NCBI GenBank assembly: GCA_002839855.1
Contig: PGYV01000002.1
Span: 90,574 to 154,573 of the forward strand
Length of the DNA stretch: 64,000 nucleotides
From: Candidatus Goldiibacteriota bacterium HGW-Goldbacteria-1
Lineage (GTDB): Bacteria > Oederibacteriota > PGYV01
Reading direction: 5' to 3'
The notes beneath the pieces were generated by a model that searched no databases, was not told the DNA's origin, and saw only the letters and a list, made by a program, of their open reading frames with translations. Within the stretch, counting starts at the first letter, position 1, and every line of letters starts with the position of its first letter. The position numbers and the translations under genes are program-made. Positions 1-7,768 of this stretch are shown piece after piece.

Positions 1-1153
1 TTTGCACCCGCTTGCTTTGTATTTTTACCGCAATATAAGGCATAAATATGGCGATAAAAAGCACAAGGCTTATTGCAATCATGGCAAGGTTAGGCAGCCA
101 TGCCGCGGTAAAGTGGTTCCATTTTCCCGAATAACCGTAAGACTGTCCCACTGAAAGCAGTATGTAATATAAAAATATTAAAACCAGCGAGAAACTTATG
201 GCGGTTATCTTGCCGCCTTTCTTTGTAAGCAGCCCAAGTGGTATGCCTATTATGGCAAACGCTATTACAGCGAAGGGAAGCGAGAATTTCTTGTGCAGCT
301 CCAGAATAACCCAGTTTTTGTCGTGCCTGCTCTGCGGCCCCTTCTTCATTTCTGTATAAAGTTCCTGTGCTGTCATTTCGCGGGAACCTTTTAAATCATC
401 AGCCACGTTCTTTTTTCGCATGGCGCCCTGTATGTCAAGGTCCACGTAATTGACGGCGAAAAAGATTGAATTTAACCGTTCCGGTTCCGTGAAAGAACCT
501 GTCTGAAGCACGCCGTTTTTTAACTTAAGCGCTATTCTGAAACTTTTTTCATCGGATATAAATTCGCCTTCTTTGGAAGTTATCACTTTTACCGGTTCGT
601 CAGAGTTTTCCTTGTCCTTGATGAAAATAAGGATATTTTTTAAAAGCTCGTTCTTATTGTCCTTTTCGCCTATGTAAAAGACGTAATCGTCAAACTGTTT
701 TATAAAAGTGTGTTCCTGTATAAGGATTCCGGAGCGTTTTTTAACTATTTCGTAATAGACTTTTTTGTATTCCAGATTCGCGGCAGGAAGCACATAGTTG
801 TTAAAAAGCACAAGCCCTGCCGTGACGATAAGGGCAAGCAGTATTGAAGGGATGGTTACCTTTGCAATGCTTATTCCGCACGCCTGCATACCGTGGTATT
901 CATTGTCCTGCACAAGGCGGCTGTAAGTTAAAAGTATGCCCACAAGAAAAGCCATGGGCAGGGTAACCGCAACCGTTGAGGGTAATAATAAAACAAGCAG
1001 TTTGGCGACGGTCAGGATATCCACGCCGTATTTAACCACAAGGTCGCTCATGACAAACAGGGAATTCATGATAAGAAAAAAAGTGAATATAAAAAATCCC
1101 ATAAGGGTTACGTATGACACCTCTTTAATTATGTATCTGGAAATTATTTTCAT
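1..1153 (-). CDS. LptF/LptG family permease (YjgP/YjgQ), 3' end cut by window edge
   Basis: Inner-membrane subunit of the ABC machine that extracts lipopolysaccharide from the inner membrane and passes it to the periplasmic LptA bridge. The reverse-strand frame is open for about 384 codons from the ATG at 1153 to the window edge. It begins MKIISRYIIKEV, the usual start of YjgP/YjgQ proteins, followed by three hydrophobic segments in the first ~105 residues, a periplasmic beta-rich domain of about 150 residues, and three more membrane segments near the end. The family is usually 350-390 residues, so only a few residues are missing. Its ATG overlaps the TGA of the upstream glycosyltransferase (ATGA at 1150-1153), which implies translational coupling. 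Whether it is LptF or LptG cannot be decided here. Confidence 0.88.
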   Translation of the reverse strand, partial: MKIISRYIIKEVSYVTLMGFFIFTFFLIMNSLFVMSDLVVKYGVDILTVAKLLVLLLPSTVAVTLPMAFLVGILLTYSRLVQDNEYHGMQACGISIAKVTIPSILLALIVTAGLVLFNNYVLPAANLEYKKVYYEIVKKRSGILIQEHTFIKQFDDYVFYIGEKDNKNELLKNILIFIKDKENSDEPVKVITSKEGEFISDEKSFRIALKLKNGVLQTGSFTEPERLNSIFFAVNYVDLDIQGAMRKKNVADDLKGSREMTAQELYTEMKKGPQSRHDKNWVILELHKKFSLPFAVIAFAIIGIPLGLLTKKGGKITAISFSLVLIFLYYILLSVGQSYGYSGKWNHFTAAWLPNLAMIAISLVLFIAIFMPYIAVKIQSKRVQ

Positions 1154-2613
1154 TGAATGCCTTTAAACCCCGTATTGTAATCAAAAAAGAACCTTAATTC
1201 GGCGGCGCCTTTTTTGTAGAAAAATTCATCTGTTGTTTTTGTACCCGTAAAATATACGGCCATTTCCGCGTGCTCCCAGGGGGCGCCATAAATAAACATG
1301 CAGCTGCCGCCCTTAAAATTCTTATATCCGTCCCAGAACCTGTAATGCTTGCGCGATTCGTGGGGTATTAAACAGTAAATTTCCGGATTATCTTTCATAT
1401 AAAAAGCAAGCAGGCTGGCTGTCTGGTAATGCCTTGAAGCAATAAACAACGGGCCTGTTTGGTTTAAAGTATTATAAACGCCGTCCGCTTTTTCGGCAAG
1501 TTCTTTGTAGCCATACGCTTTTTTTAGCGGATTTGCTTTTTCAGGTATGGGAAGTATGGGGTAAACAAGGTGAACGTGTATTAGTATAACCGCTATAAGG
1601 CCAAGCGTGTAAGGGCCGTGTACTGCAAGTTTTTTTAAAATTGGATTAAGGTTAAGGCTGAAAATATACCTTGTGGTGATAAAGAAAAGAGGTAAGAAGC
1701 AGTATGCCGGCCAGTTTGCCTCTACCCTGCTTTTAAGCGATAGAAGCAGGTAGGGTATTATGGATACAAAAAACAGGACAGCCATAAGGTATTCGTTTTT
1801 ATTATCACGTTTTTTAAGCGCTGTAAATGCCGCGGCTAACATAAACGGGAACAGAAAAGGGGATATTAAACCAAACTGCGCGCCTATAAGTTCTCCCAAA
1901 TATTTCAGAGTGAACCCGCCGTCTGCGCCTCCGCGGATAAACAGGTATTTAACAGTGGCAAAGTCGTGGGTTATGTTCCAGTAAATATACGGCGAAGCCG
2001 CAATTGCGGCGAACAGGGTGAAAATAAAAAGGTTTTTAAAAAGCTGTTTATTTATGGCAAGGGCAGTCAGCGCGAAGATAATAACCGCGGGATAAAACGT
2101 GGCAAGCGTCAGTTTGCTTATTACGCCAAAACCAAGTAAAAGCCCCGCCTGCATCCAGTATTTTTGTTTGTCCGGTTTCTCACATATATAAATCATCTGC
2201 AGTATAAACAGCGCGGCAAAGAACCCCATTACTGTGTCGTGCATCATAAGTATGCTTCCCGCCGCAAATATGACGGAAGACGCCATGTTAAGGATGTTTA
2301 TGAAATTTTCTTTTCTGTTTGTGTTGTGGGAATACAATTTATTATATATAAGGAAAGAAATTATCATAGTGGCGGCAGAGAGAATAACCGCGCCTAATCT
2401 TACCGTAAAAACGGTGTTAATATTTGTAAACAGGGTAAACAGCCAGATGACAACAGCTACGCCGGGGCCCTGTTCGTAGAATCCAAAATCCAGATGCCGC
2501 GCCCACTGCCAGTAATAAGCCTCGTCCCCCAGAAGGGGAAAAAGGGTAATAAACCAAAGTCGTACGGCGGTAACCGCCGCTATAAAAATAAAAATTGCTT
2601 TTGTGTGCTGCAT
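1150..2613 (-). CDS. ArnT/PMT-like integral-membrane glycosyltransferase
   Basis: A 487-residue polytopic membrane protein of the GT-C fold, the group that moves sugars from polyprenyl-phosphate donors onto lipids or proteins at the outer face of the inner membrane. The first periplasmic loop carries the acidic LLGDEAYYWQWARH motif (about residues 28-41); the DE pair is the catalytic signature of ArnT/dolichyl-phosphate-mannose mannosyltransferase relatives. About ten hydrophobic segments follow, then a ~120-residue soluble C-terminal region. Start ATG at 2613 is preceded by GGAGA at suitable distance. It is cotranscribed with the LptF/G gene (4-nt overlap), so an envelope-lipid or LPS-modifying role is a reasonable inference. 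The acceptor is unknown. Confidence 0.8.
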   Translation of the reverse strand: MQHTKAIFIFIAAVTAVRLWFITLFPLLGDEAYYWQWARHLDFGFYEQGPGVAVVIWLFTLFTNINTVFTVRLGAVILSAATMIISFLIYNKLYSHNTNRKENFINILNMASSVIFAAGSILMMHDTVMGFFAALFILQMIYICEKPDKQKYWMQAGLLLGFGVISKLTLATFYPAVIIFALTALAINKQLFKNLFIFTLFAAIAASPYIYWNITHDFATVKYLFIRGGADGGFTLKYLGELIGAQFGLISPFLFPFMLAAAFTALKKRDNKNEYLMAVLFFVSIIPYLLLSLKSRVEANWPAYCFLPLFFITTRYIFSLNLNPILKKLAVHGPYTLGLIAVILIHVHLVYPILPIPEKANPLKKAYGYKELAEKADGVYNTLNQTGPLFIASRHYQTASLLAFYMKDNPEIYCLIPHESRKHYRFWDGYKNFKGGSCMFIYGAPWEHAEMAVYFTGTKTTDEFFYKKGAAELRFFFDYNTGFKGIQ

Positions 2614-2680
2614 TATATCTCCTGATGGTGTTTCCTTAATAATATCACATAAGGGGGGAATATTGAAATGGTTTTAAGGC

Positions 2681-2710
2681 GCAGCTAGGCAGCTAGGCAG
2701 CTAGGCAGCT
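2681..2710. repeat. 8-bp tandem repeat (GCAGCTAG), nearly 4 copies
   Basis: Three perfect GCAGCTAG units followed by GCAGCT. It lies directly downstream of the divergent region of the glycosyltransferase gene and next to a hairpin element. No coding potential. Confidence 0.85.
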
Positions 2711-2723
2711 GAGTTTAGATCTG

Positions 2724-2752
2724 GTAGGCGCACCTTTTAAGGTGCGGCAGTT
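2724..2752 (+). repeat. Interspersed hairpin element, GTAG...GGCAGTT type
   Basis: GTAG, then a hairpin with 5-bp arms GCACC/GGTGC around TTTTAA, then GGCAGTT. The right half of the same element recurs at 7244-7261. The outer tags are shared with the elements at 2813-2842, 6497-6525, 13816-13867, 15090-15141 and 48976-49008, whose stems differ. Confidence 0.7.
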
Positions 2753-2812
2753 GAATGAATATAAAATAAAAATACCCGAGTCTACCAATAAAAACAATTC
2801 AAAACAAAAATA

Positions 2813-2842
2813 AACTGCCGCGGGCTAAAGACCCGCGTCTAC
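2813..2842 (-). repeat. Interspersed hairpin element, CCCGCG stem
   Basis: On the minus strand: GTAGAC, a GCGGG...CCCGC hairpin around TCTTTAG, then GGCAGTT. It matches the core of the two 52-bp copies at 13816-13867 and 15090-15141 but lacks their outer sequence. Confidence 0.75.
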
Positions 2843-2955
2843 CAAATCCACAACCAAACCGAGCTTCTGAGCCGCCGAGCTGCCTTTTTCAATCGCTTCT
2901 GCTTATCTGCCTAATGCTTAATTGCTTATTATCTTTATTATTACCTATGCTTATA

Positions 2956-2983
2956 TTGAAAAAATATGTAATTACTGTATAAT
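2956..2983 (+). promoter_or_regulatory. Sigma-70-type promoter for the HicB-like gene
   Basis: TTGAAA (2956-2961), 16-nt spacer, TATAAT (2978-2983), 32 nt before the ATG at 3016. The same TTGAAA-N16-TATAAT arrangement stands upstream of the YggS-family gene at 56781-56808, which supports it as the local housekeeping promoter form. Confidence 0.65.
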
Positions 2984-3015
2984 TATTATACGAATCACTT
3001 AAACAGGAGAAAATT

Positions 3016-3174
3016 ATGAAAAAAAGTCTGGTTGCTTATATAGAAAAAGATACTGAAACAAATTTGTTCGTCGCGGAAGTTCCGGGGATACCTGGCGCGC
3101 ACACACAGGCAAAAACAATGGATGAATTGCTTATAAATTTAAAAGAAGTAACGGAACTTTGCCTTGAAGAGTAG
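3016..3174 (+). CDS. Solitary HicB-like small protein (UPF0150 fold)
   Basis: A 52-residue protein starting MKKSLVAYIEKDTETNLFVA, with EVPGIPGAHTQAKTMDELLINL in the middle. This is the pattern of the partial RNase-H-like fold of HicB antitoxins (Y-x3-D ... PG ... A-T-x-E/D-A/E-L-x-N-L-x-E). AGGAGA at 3005-3010 sits 5 nt before the ATG and a good promoter precedes it. It lacks the C-terminal DNA-binding helix-turn-helix or ribbon of full HicB, and no HicA toxin is found on either side. Orphan copies of this family are common, so it may be a regulator, a remnant of a toxin-antitoxin pair or an unrelated adaptor. Confidence 0.7.
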   Translation: MKKSLVAYIEKDTETNLFVAEVPGIPGAHTQAKTMDELLINLKEVTELCLEE

Positions 3175-3482
3175 ATGACTTCATAGATTTATTCAATAAA
3201 TAACAGTTAACCGCATTAAATTCCAAAAAGCCGGATTTGTCACCATATTTTCATCTGTCCCTCATTTCTTATCTATGGGATATGGGATAACAGTTTATGG
3301 GTTAGGCTCTTGCATCCGTCCCTCCGTTTCCGCTTATGCTTAAATGCCTAATGCTTAATTGCTTATGTCTTAAAATTCCTGAAACTGCTTACCGCATGCC
3401 AAAATAGGCAATAATGATGTATAGATGCACGTTATAAAACCCTTTATTTACAGGTAAATATGATAAATACGATTTTATTTTC
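3175..3482. other. Intergenic region with recurring short-word repeats
   Basis: No gene is visible. It contains a TATGGGATATGGGATAA plus TTTATGGGTTAG block (about 3276-3306) that is repeated almost exactly at about 49297-49327, a CCGTCCCTCCG word, and a second copy of the CTTAATTGC/CCTAATGC words (about 3330-3368). Confidence 0.6.
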
Positions 3483-3510
3483 TTGCAAAAATTCACAAAA
3501 AAAGTATAAT
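3483..3510 (+). promoter_or_regulatory. Sigma-70-type promoter for the large secreted protein
   Basis: TTGCAA (3483-3488), 16-nt spacer, TATAAT (3505-3510), giving a leader of roughly 100 nt before the GTG at 3620. An AGGAGG ribosome-binding site lies at about 3608-3613. Confidence 0.55.
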
Positions 3511-3619
3511 TTTGACCGAAACTTAAACGGTTAAATGATGTCTAATTTTTGAACATAAATAAAGGCATGTTCTGAAACGCTAAAAAGATGATGCTAAACA
3601 CATTTCAGGAGGCTTTACC

Positions 3620-6382
3620 GTGAAAAGGCTTACATTCATTTTATTATCTTTGATAAGTTTTAATTTCATATTTGCCGCAGGCGGCACAATTCCTGCCGGC
3701 TTGCCCACAGTTTTTGGTTTTGGCACGATTGATAAGTCTGATACATATGCTGCAAGTTCACCTCATTTCTTTAAAGGGACAACAGCAGGAACCTGCTGGG
3801 ATTACAGTTACGCATATTTAACATCTGATTTCAGCGCTTCGGGATATAATACATGGACAGGCTGGGTGGCAGGCGGCCAGTGGGCTGCAAATGAACTTAA
3901 GTACTGGGAAGCAAGGGGGCAGATACAGGTTTTTTCTTTTTATTACACACCTTACGCTCTTGCCAACTATAATGACGGCGGAAAAATGAATCAGTATTAT
4001 AAGGACTTCAAATTGCTTTGTCAGGTTATAGCCGCGAATTCCACAAAAAAAGTTATCATTCACCTTGAACCTGACCTTCTTGGATTCTGGAGAAAAGCAG
4101 GCAGGTCAGCCACATCAACCGGCGCGGTTAAGGTGGGCGGGGCTAATTTTGGAGAGACGTGCGACGGCGTTGCAATTAACAGCCTGCCTGATACAATTCA
4201 GGGGTGGAGCGAAGCGTTATACAGGATAAGAAACCAGTACGGTGCCGGCAAGGTTTTGCTTGCTCACCACTACACTCACTGGGGCAATGCATCTTCCAAA
4301 GACGTGCTTGTTGACACATCGTTAAGCCAGAATGACGTTAACACACACGTTGATGACACAACTACATTTATGAATCAGGTTGAAAACGGAAAAAAGTATG
4401 ACCTTATATTTGTTGACCCGTCTGACCGCGACGCGGACTGGTTCAGAATAAAAGGCGGTGAAGGCAATACCCGCTGGACAGGGCCGGACCATTCCGGTTT
4501 TACAAACGCAAGGACATGGGGCAAGCTGGGTTATGTGTTTGACAGGGTATCCACAAATATGGCAAGAAAGATGATGTTCTGGCAGATACCGGTGGGCAAC
4601 ACGTATTATAAAACCTGCAATAACACCGACTACCATTACAGGGACAACAGCGCGCAGGAATTCATACCTTCAACCTCTATGGACGGTTCAAGCGGCACGC
4701 CGGGTGACGCGTATTCGCCCACAAGCACAACGACAGGGCCCGGTTACTGGGCGTCCAAAGGTTTCATTGGCGTGCTTTTTGGCGAAGGCGGTTATGACCA
4801 GTACCAGACTGCTTTTAATACTGTCACGCATTTAAGAGACTGGCCCAATGACGGAATTACAAATCCGGGAAGCGACGCCAGCCCGAATGGGGCGGTTTCA
4901 TTTGATGTATGGGGAAAGGCAACATCCACGGATGCCGATAACGAAGGCGGATATGTAAGAAAAGCGGTTGCCGCGTATTGCAGCAAAGGCAAGTATTCGC
5001 TTACAGGGGCGGTTAATACTCCCACATACACAAACACATCAACAAATACAGCCACATACACAGCGACAAGGACAAATACGGCAACAAGGACAAACACTCC
5101 GATACCGCCCACGTCAACCTATACTTTTACAAACACATCCACCAACACCGCGACACGGACATTTACAGCGGTTCCGCCTACGTCAACTTTTACCAACACG
5201 GCAACAAATACAGCCACAAGGACATTTACGGCAATACCGCCTACAGCAACGCACACGTTTACGCGCACCGCGACAAACACGCATACAAGCACAAACACCG
5301 CGGTTTTGCCCACGTTTACGCATACGCATACAAACACGTTTACAAGTACAAACACGCATACAGCCACTTTAATACCAACTTCAACAAACACGGTGCCTGT
5401 GGGTTCCACAAATACAAATACTTATACTGTAACAAACACGTTTACAAATACAAACACGCACACCGCCACAAGCACAAATACGCCGGTGCCGCCGACAAGC
5501 ACAAATACCACAATACCGTCATCAACCAACACAACAATACCGGGTTCCACAAACACATATACATTTACAATAACAAACACGCACACCGCAACGCATACAC
5601 CCACAAACACGGCAATAGCAGCGCTTGATGTAAACATAAACTATATGATACCTTCGGGAACCGTTACTCTTGGTTCCACAAGCGTAATACAGTTTAATTA
5701 CGCCATTGCGAACCAGCAGGCAAATACTGTGGTGATAATGCTTATGCAGGGCGGGCTTCCTGTTAAAACACTTGTGTATGACACAACTGCCAAAGCCCCG
5801 GGTAATTATAACGATGAACTTAATGTTACAAACCTTTTCAGCACAGTATCTTCCGGCAGTTATACAATAAGGGTAAGTGTTAACAATGCTGCTCTGGCTC
5901 AGTCTGATTTAGCGGAAACCGCCGCGTTTAATTTTGTGAATAGCCCTACATCAACTGCGACAGTACCGCCTGCATCAACCGCGACAAACACAAATACATT
6001 TACACACACGCCGACACCAACCTTTACGCACACATACACGCCTACGGAAATTGTAACTCCCGCGCCTACAGAGTCAATGGATCCAAAAATAGAAGACCTG
6101 CTGGTATACCCAAACCCGTATACCGGCGGCAAACTGAAAATACGCTGCACCTTAACAAAGAAGACGCAGGGTATTTCGTTCAGGTTATATTCCGCTTCTT
6201 TCAGGTTATTAAAAGAACATAAAAATACCGGCGCCCAGATGAACGGGGAAGTGATAGTGGAAGTACCGGAGAAAGACTTAAAACCGCTGTCAAACGGGAC
6301 ATATTATTATGTGTTAACCGCTGAAACAGAAGCCGGCTCCAAAATAAAATCCAAAGCAGATAAGTTTATAATAATGAAGTAG
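3620..6382 (+). CDS. Large secreted protein: N-terminal catalytic-like domain, Thr/Asn linkers, C-terminal sorting-type domain
   Basis: A 920-residue exported protein starting with GTG. Residues 1-20 form a signal peptide ending FIFAAGG. Residues ~25-460 form a globular Trp/Tyr/Asp-rich domain; [12 protein letters not shown] (about residues 148-159) resembles a TIM-barrel strand ending in an acidic catalytic pair, so a glycoside hydrolase is possible, but no family is recognised with certainty. Residues ~465-668 are a low-complexity linker of TNT, TFT and TAT units broken by IPPTST-like motifs. A beta-rich domain follows (~668-774), then a second linker (~775-822) and a C-terminal ~95-residue domain beginning VYPNPYTGG and ending [10 protein letters not shown]...KFIIMK. 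That last pattern is like T9SS type A sorting or FlgD-Ig domains. It stands alone with its own promoter. Role: probably a surface-displayed or released hydrolase; substrate unknown. Confidence 0.75.
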   Translation: MKRLTFILLSLISFNFIFAAGGTIPAGLPTVFGFGTIDKSDTYAASSPHFFKGTTAGTCWDYSYAYLTSDFSASGYNTWTGWVAGGQWAANELKYWEARGQIQVFSFYYTPYALANYNDGGKMNQYYKDFKLLCQVIAANSTKKVIIHLEPDLLGFWRKAGRSATSTGAVKVGGANFGETCDGVAINSLPDTIQGWSEALYRIRNQYGAGKVLLAHHYTHWGNASSKDVLVDTSLSQNDVNTHVDDTTTFMNQVENGKKYDLIFVDPSDRDADWFRIKGGEGNTRWTGPDHSGFTNARTWGKLGYVFDRVSTNMARKMMFWQIPVGNTYYKTCNNTDYHYRDNSAQEFIPSTSMDGSSGTPGDAYSPTSTTTGPGYWASKGFIGVLFGEGGYDQYQTAFNTVTHLRDWPNDGITNPGSDASPNGAVSFDVWGKATSTDADNEGGYVRKAVAAYCSKGKYSLTGAVNTPTYTNTSTNTATYTATRTNTATRTNTPIPPTSTYTFTNTSTNTATRTFTAVPPTSTFTNTATNTATRTFTAIPPTATHTFTRTATNTHTSTNTAVLPTFTHTHTNTFTSTNTHTATLIPTSTNTVPVGSTNTNTYTVTNTFTNTNTHTATSTNTPVPPTSTNTTIPSSTNTTIPGSTNTYTFTITNTHTATHTPTNTAIAALDVNINYMIPSGTVTLGSTSVIQFNYAIANQQANTVVIMLMQGGLPVKTLVYDTTAKAPGNYNDELNVTNLFSTVSSGSYTIRVSVNNAALAQSDLAETAAFNFVNSPTSTATVPPASTATNTNTFTHTPTPTFTHTYTPTEIVTPAPTESMDPKIEDLLVYPNPYTGGKLKIRCTLTKKTQGISFRLYSASFRLLKEHKNTGAQMNGEVIVEVPEKDLKPLSNGTYYYVLTAETEAGSKIKSKADKFIIMK
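5014..5622 (+). repeat. Coding low-complexity Thr/Asn linker
   Basis: About 200 codons dominated by ACN (Thr) alternating with AAY (Asn), with Ser, His, Phe and Pro at intervals. The near-repetitive DNA keeps the opposite strand open and produces Val-rich spurious frames. A shorter linker of the same style lies at 5944-6085. Linkers of this type separate catalytic from surface-anchoring domains and are likely O-glycosylation targets, by analogy. Confidence 0.85.
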
Positions 6383-6835
6383 TAAAAATAGCGGATTAAG
6401 CTATAGGCAGATAAGCATAAGCGGAATATAAAAAATGTTTTGGCAGCAGATATATTTGCTTGTTTTTGTTTTTTGTTTTGTTTTGTATTTGAACTCGTAG
6501 GGACAGCGCTCCCGCGCTGTCCGGCTCTTTTGTTTTTTGTATTTGAATACCTTCCTGCCTTCTGACCCTCGGCTTTATTTTTCCTACGCTTCTGCTTAAC
6601 TGCCTAATGCTTATCTGCTTGTTTTCTCCAAGCCGCCGAGTTGCTTTTCTTCCGTCCCTCGATTTCTTTCTTTCCAATCGTTTATATTTGATGTAATATA
6701 AATCATCTGGGGAATAAAAAGACAGTCTATACGGGAGAAATTTTGAATTTAAACCGGAAAATTAACAGGGGATATAACAGACAACGATATTTATCATTGG
6801 CAGATGATAACACAAATGATGATTTGGAGAAGTAA
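6383..6835. other. Intergenic region with hairpin element and word repeats
   Basis: No convincing gene. It holds the hairpin element at 6497-6525 and two blocks of GCTTATGC/CTAATGC words, at 6400-6425 (inverted) and 6588-6625. After 6680 the sequence is AT-rich and probably contains the promoter for the small membrane protein at 6836, but no clear -35/-10 pair stands out. Confidence 0.55.
6497..6525 (+). repeat. Interspersed hairpin element, ACAGCG stem
   Basis: GTAGG, then GACAGCG paired with CGCTGTC around CTCCCG, then CGGC. It is identical over this span to 48976-49004. Both copies are preceded by TTGTATTTGAA and followed by T-rich sequence, so the repeated unit extends beyond the hairpin. 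Confidence 0.8.
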
Positions 6836-7222
6836 ATGCTTTCAAAAAAGTTTTTAAATAAGAGACAACTGACAGTTTTTTTTACTTTTGGTATATTATA
6901 TATTATTATGATGGCGGTAATTGATTATAATAAAATGACGCCGATAGAGAATAGCTTATATGTCAGCATAAGAACGGTATTGTCATTAGCGGTTGCTTTA
7001 AGCTACTGGATTGTTATTTACGATATTTATCTTAAAGTTTTCTATTTGAAAAATGAAAAATTTACTTTCGGATTTTATGCGGCTTTAATTATTTGCATTC
7101 TATTTGTAGTGATATTTCGTGAAAGTATAAATAAGGCTATTTTCCTGACGTATTTTATTGCAACCCCGTTTATAATATTGCTTGTGTTTTTTATCAAATT
7201 TATGATTGTAAAGCGGATGTGA
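6836..7222 (+). CDS. Small polytopic membrane protein, unrecognised
   Basis: A 128-residue hydrophobic protein with four predicted membrane helices (about residues 13-32, 45-68, 80-98 and 104-124) and a basic end KFMIVKRM. GGAG lies at 6825-6828, upstream of the ATG. It is more AT-rich than the housekeeping genes here and stands alone between repeat-bearing spacers, much like the two membrane-protein genes at 14049-14895. I recognise no family. Confidence 0.55.
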   Translation: MLSKKFLNKRQLTVFFTFGILYIIMMAVIDYNKMTPIENSLYVSIRTVLSLAVALSYWIVIYDIYLKVFYLKNEKFTFGFYAALIICILFVVIFRESINKAIFLTYFIATPFIILLVFFIKFMIVKRM

Positions 7223-7307
7223 AATAGTTTAGGTTGAATTGTTTTTTAAGGTGCGGCAGTTGATTTATTATCTACGATATAAAAACCCGCGGCTAATGGA
7301 GCAGGGT

Positions 7308-7541
7308 TTAATAGTATACCTGTAACCTGTAACCTGTAACCTGTAACCTGTAACCTGTAACCTGTAACCTGTAACCTGTAACCTGTAACCTGTAACGGGC
7401 GCAGACAAATGAATCTTTTCCCTCTACCTTAACTTCAATCTTTCCGCCGCAGTCGCAGGTAAGGCGGCGCGGGCCTTTGCGTTTATCTTTATTTATGGGA
7501 ACATGGTTCTTTCTTCTGTCTTTGGCGCGGTTATCATCCAT
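7308..7541 (-). CDS. Small basic protein with a CxC...C zinc-ribbon-like core and repeat-encoded tail
   Basis: A 77-residue protein read from ATG at 7541, with a strong GGGAGG 7-9 nt upstream. Residues 1-27 are very basic (RAKDRRKNHVPINKDKRKGP). CDCGGKIEVKVEGKDSFVCA (about 29-48) looks like part of a zinc ribbon with only three cysteines. The last ~28 residues are GYRLQVT repeats translated from an 11-copy 7-bp tandem array. The array seems to have invaded or replaced the native C-terminus, perhaps removing a fourth cysteine. Function unknown. Confidence 0.55.
   Translation of the reverse strand: MDDNRAKDRRKNHVPINKDKRKGPRRLTCDCGGKIEVKVEGKDSFVCARYRLQVTGYRLQVTGYRLQVTGYRLQVYY
7319..7396. repeat. 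7-bp tandem repeat (CCTGTAA), 11 copies
   Basis: Eleven essentially perfect heptamers lie at the 3' end of the small zinc-ribbon-like gene. On the coding strand 7 bp is coprime to 3, so three units encode one GYRLQVT heptapeptide and no frame contains a stop. Gain or loss of a unit would change the frame in which translation leaves the array. Confidence 0.9.
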
Positions 7542-7768
7542 TATTATTACCTCCCGGGGATTAATTAATCAGTTAATTTTCTTATTTTAGCAAAAAAACA
7601 GCCTTCGGGCAATGGGAATATACGAAAGTTTTCGGTATAAAATACAGTAAAACATATCGCTTTCGTTCATTTTTCGCTTAAATACTTAACAAAATAAATA
7701 CTATTGACTATTTTATATATAATGATAAAATTATATATAATCAAAAAATGAATTAAAAGGGGCGTGCG

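Larger units (their letters stand above)
2614..2955. other. Repeat-rich intergenic region
   Basis: No gene is supported. The stretch holds an 8-bp tandem repeat (2681-2710), two hairpin elements of the GTAG...GGCAGTT type in opposite orientation (2724-2752 and 2813-2842), and a run of short related words built on GCTTAATTGCCTAATGC (about 2888-2935) that recurs in other spacers of this window. Confidence 0.7.

Noticed and set aside
936-1166. 76-codon plus-strand frame
   Set aside because: Shadow of the LptF/LptG gene on the other strand.
4792-6150. Several Val-rich open frames on the minus strand (70-106 codons)
   Set aside because: They are mirror images of the Thr/Asn linker codons of the secreted protein (ACN reads as NGT). 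They lack ribosome-binding sites and consist of VFV/VAV repeats only.
6396-6677. 93-codon minus-strand frame
   Set aside because: It runs through hairpin elements and word repeats, has no ribosome-binding site, and its sequence is low-complexity K/N/Q-rich.
7704-7741. Promoter for the PorV-OmpA gene built on TTGACT at 7704
   Set aside because: The nearest TATAAT boxes give spacers of 8 or 26 nt, so no acceptable -35/-10 pair can be claimed, although the AT-rich stretch probably contains the start.
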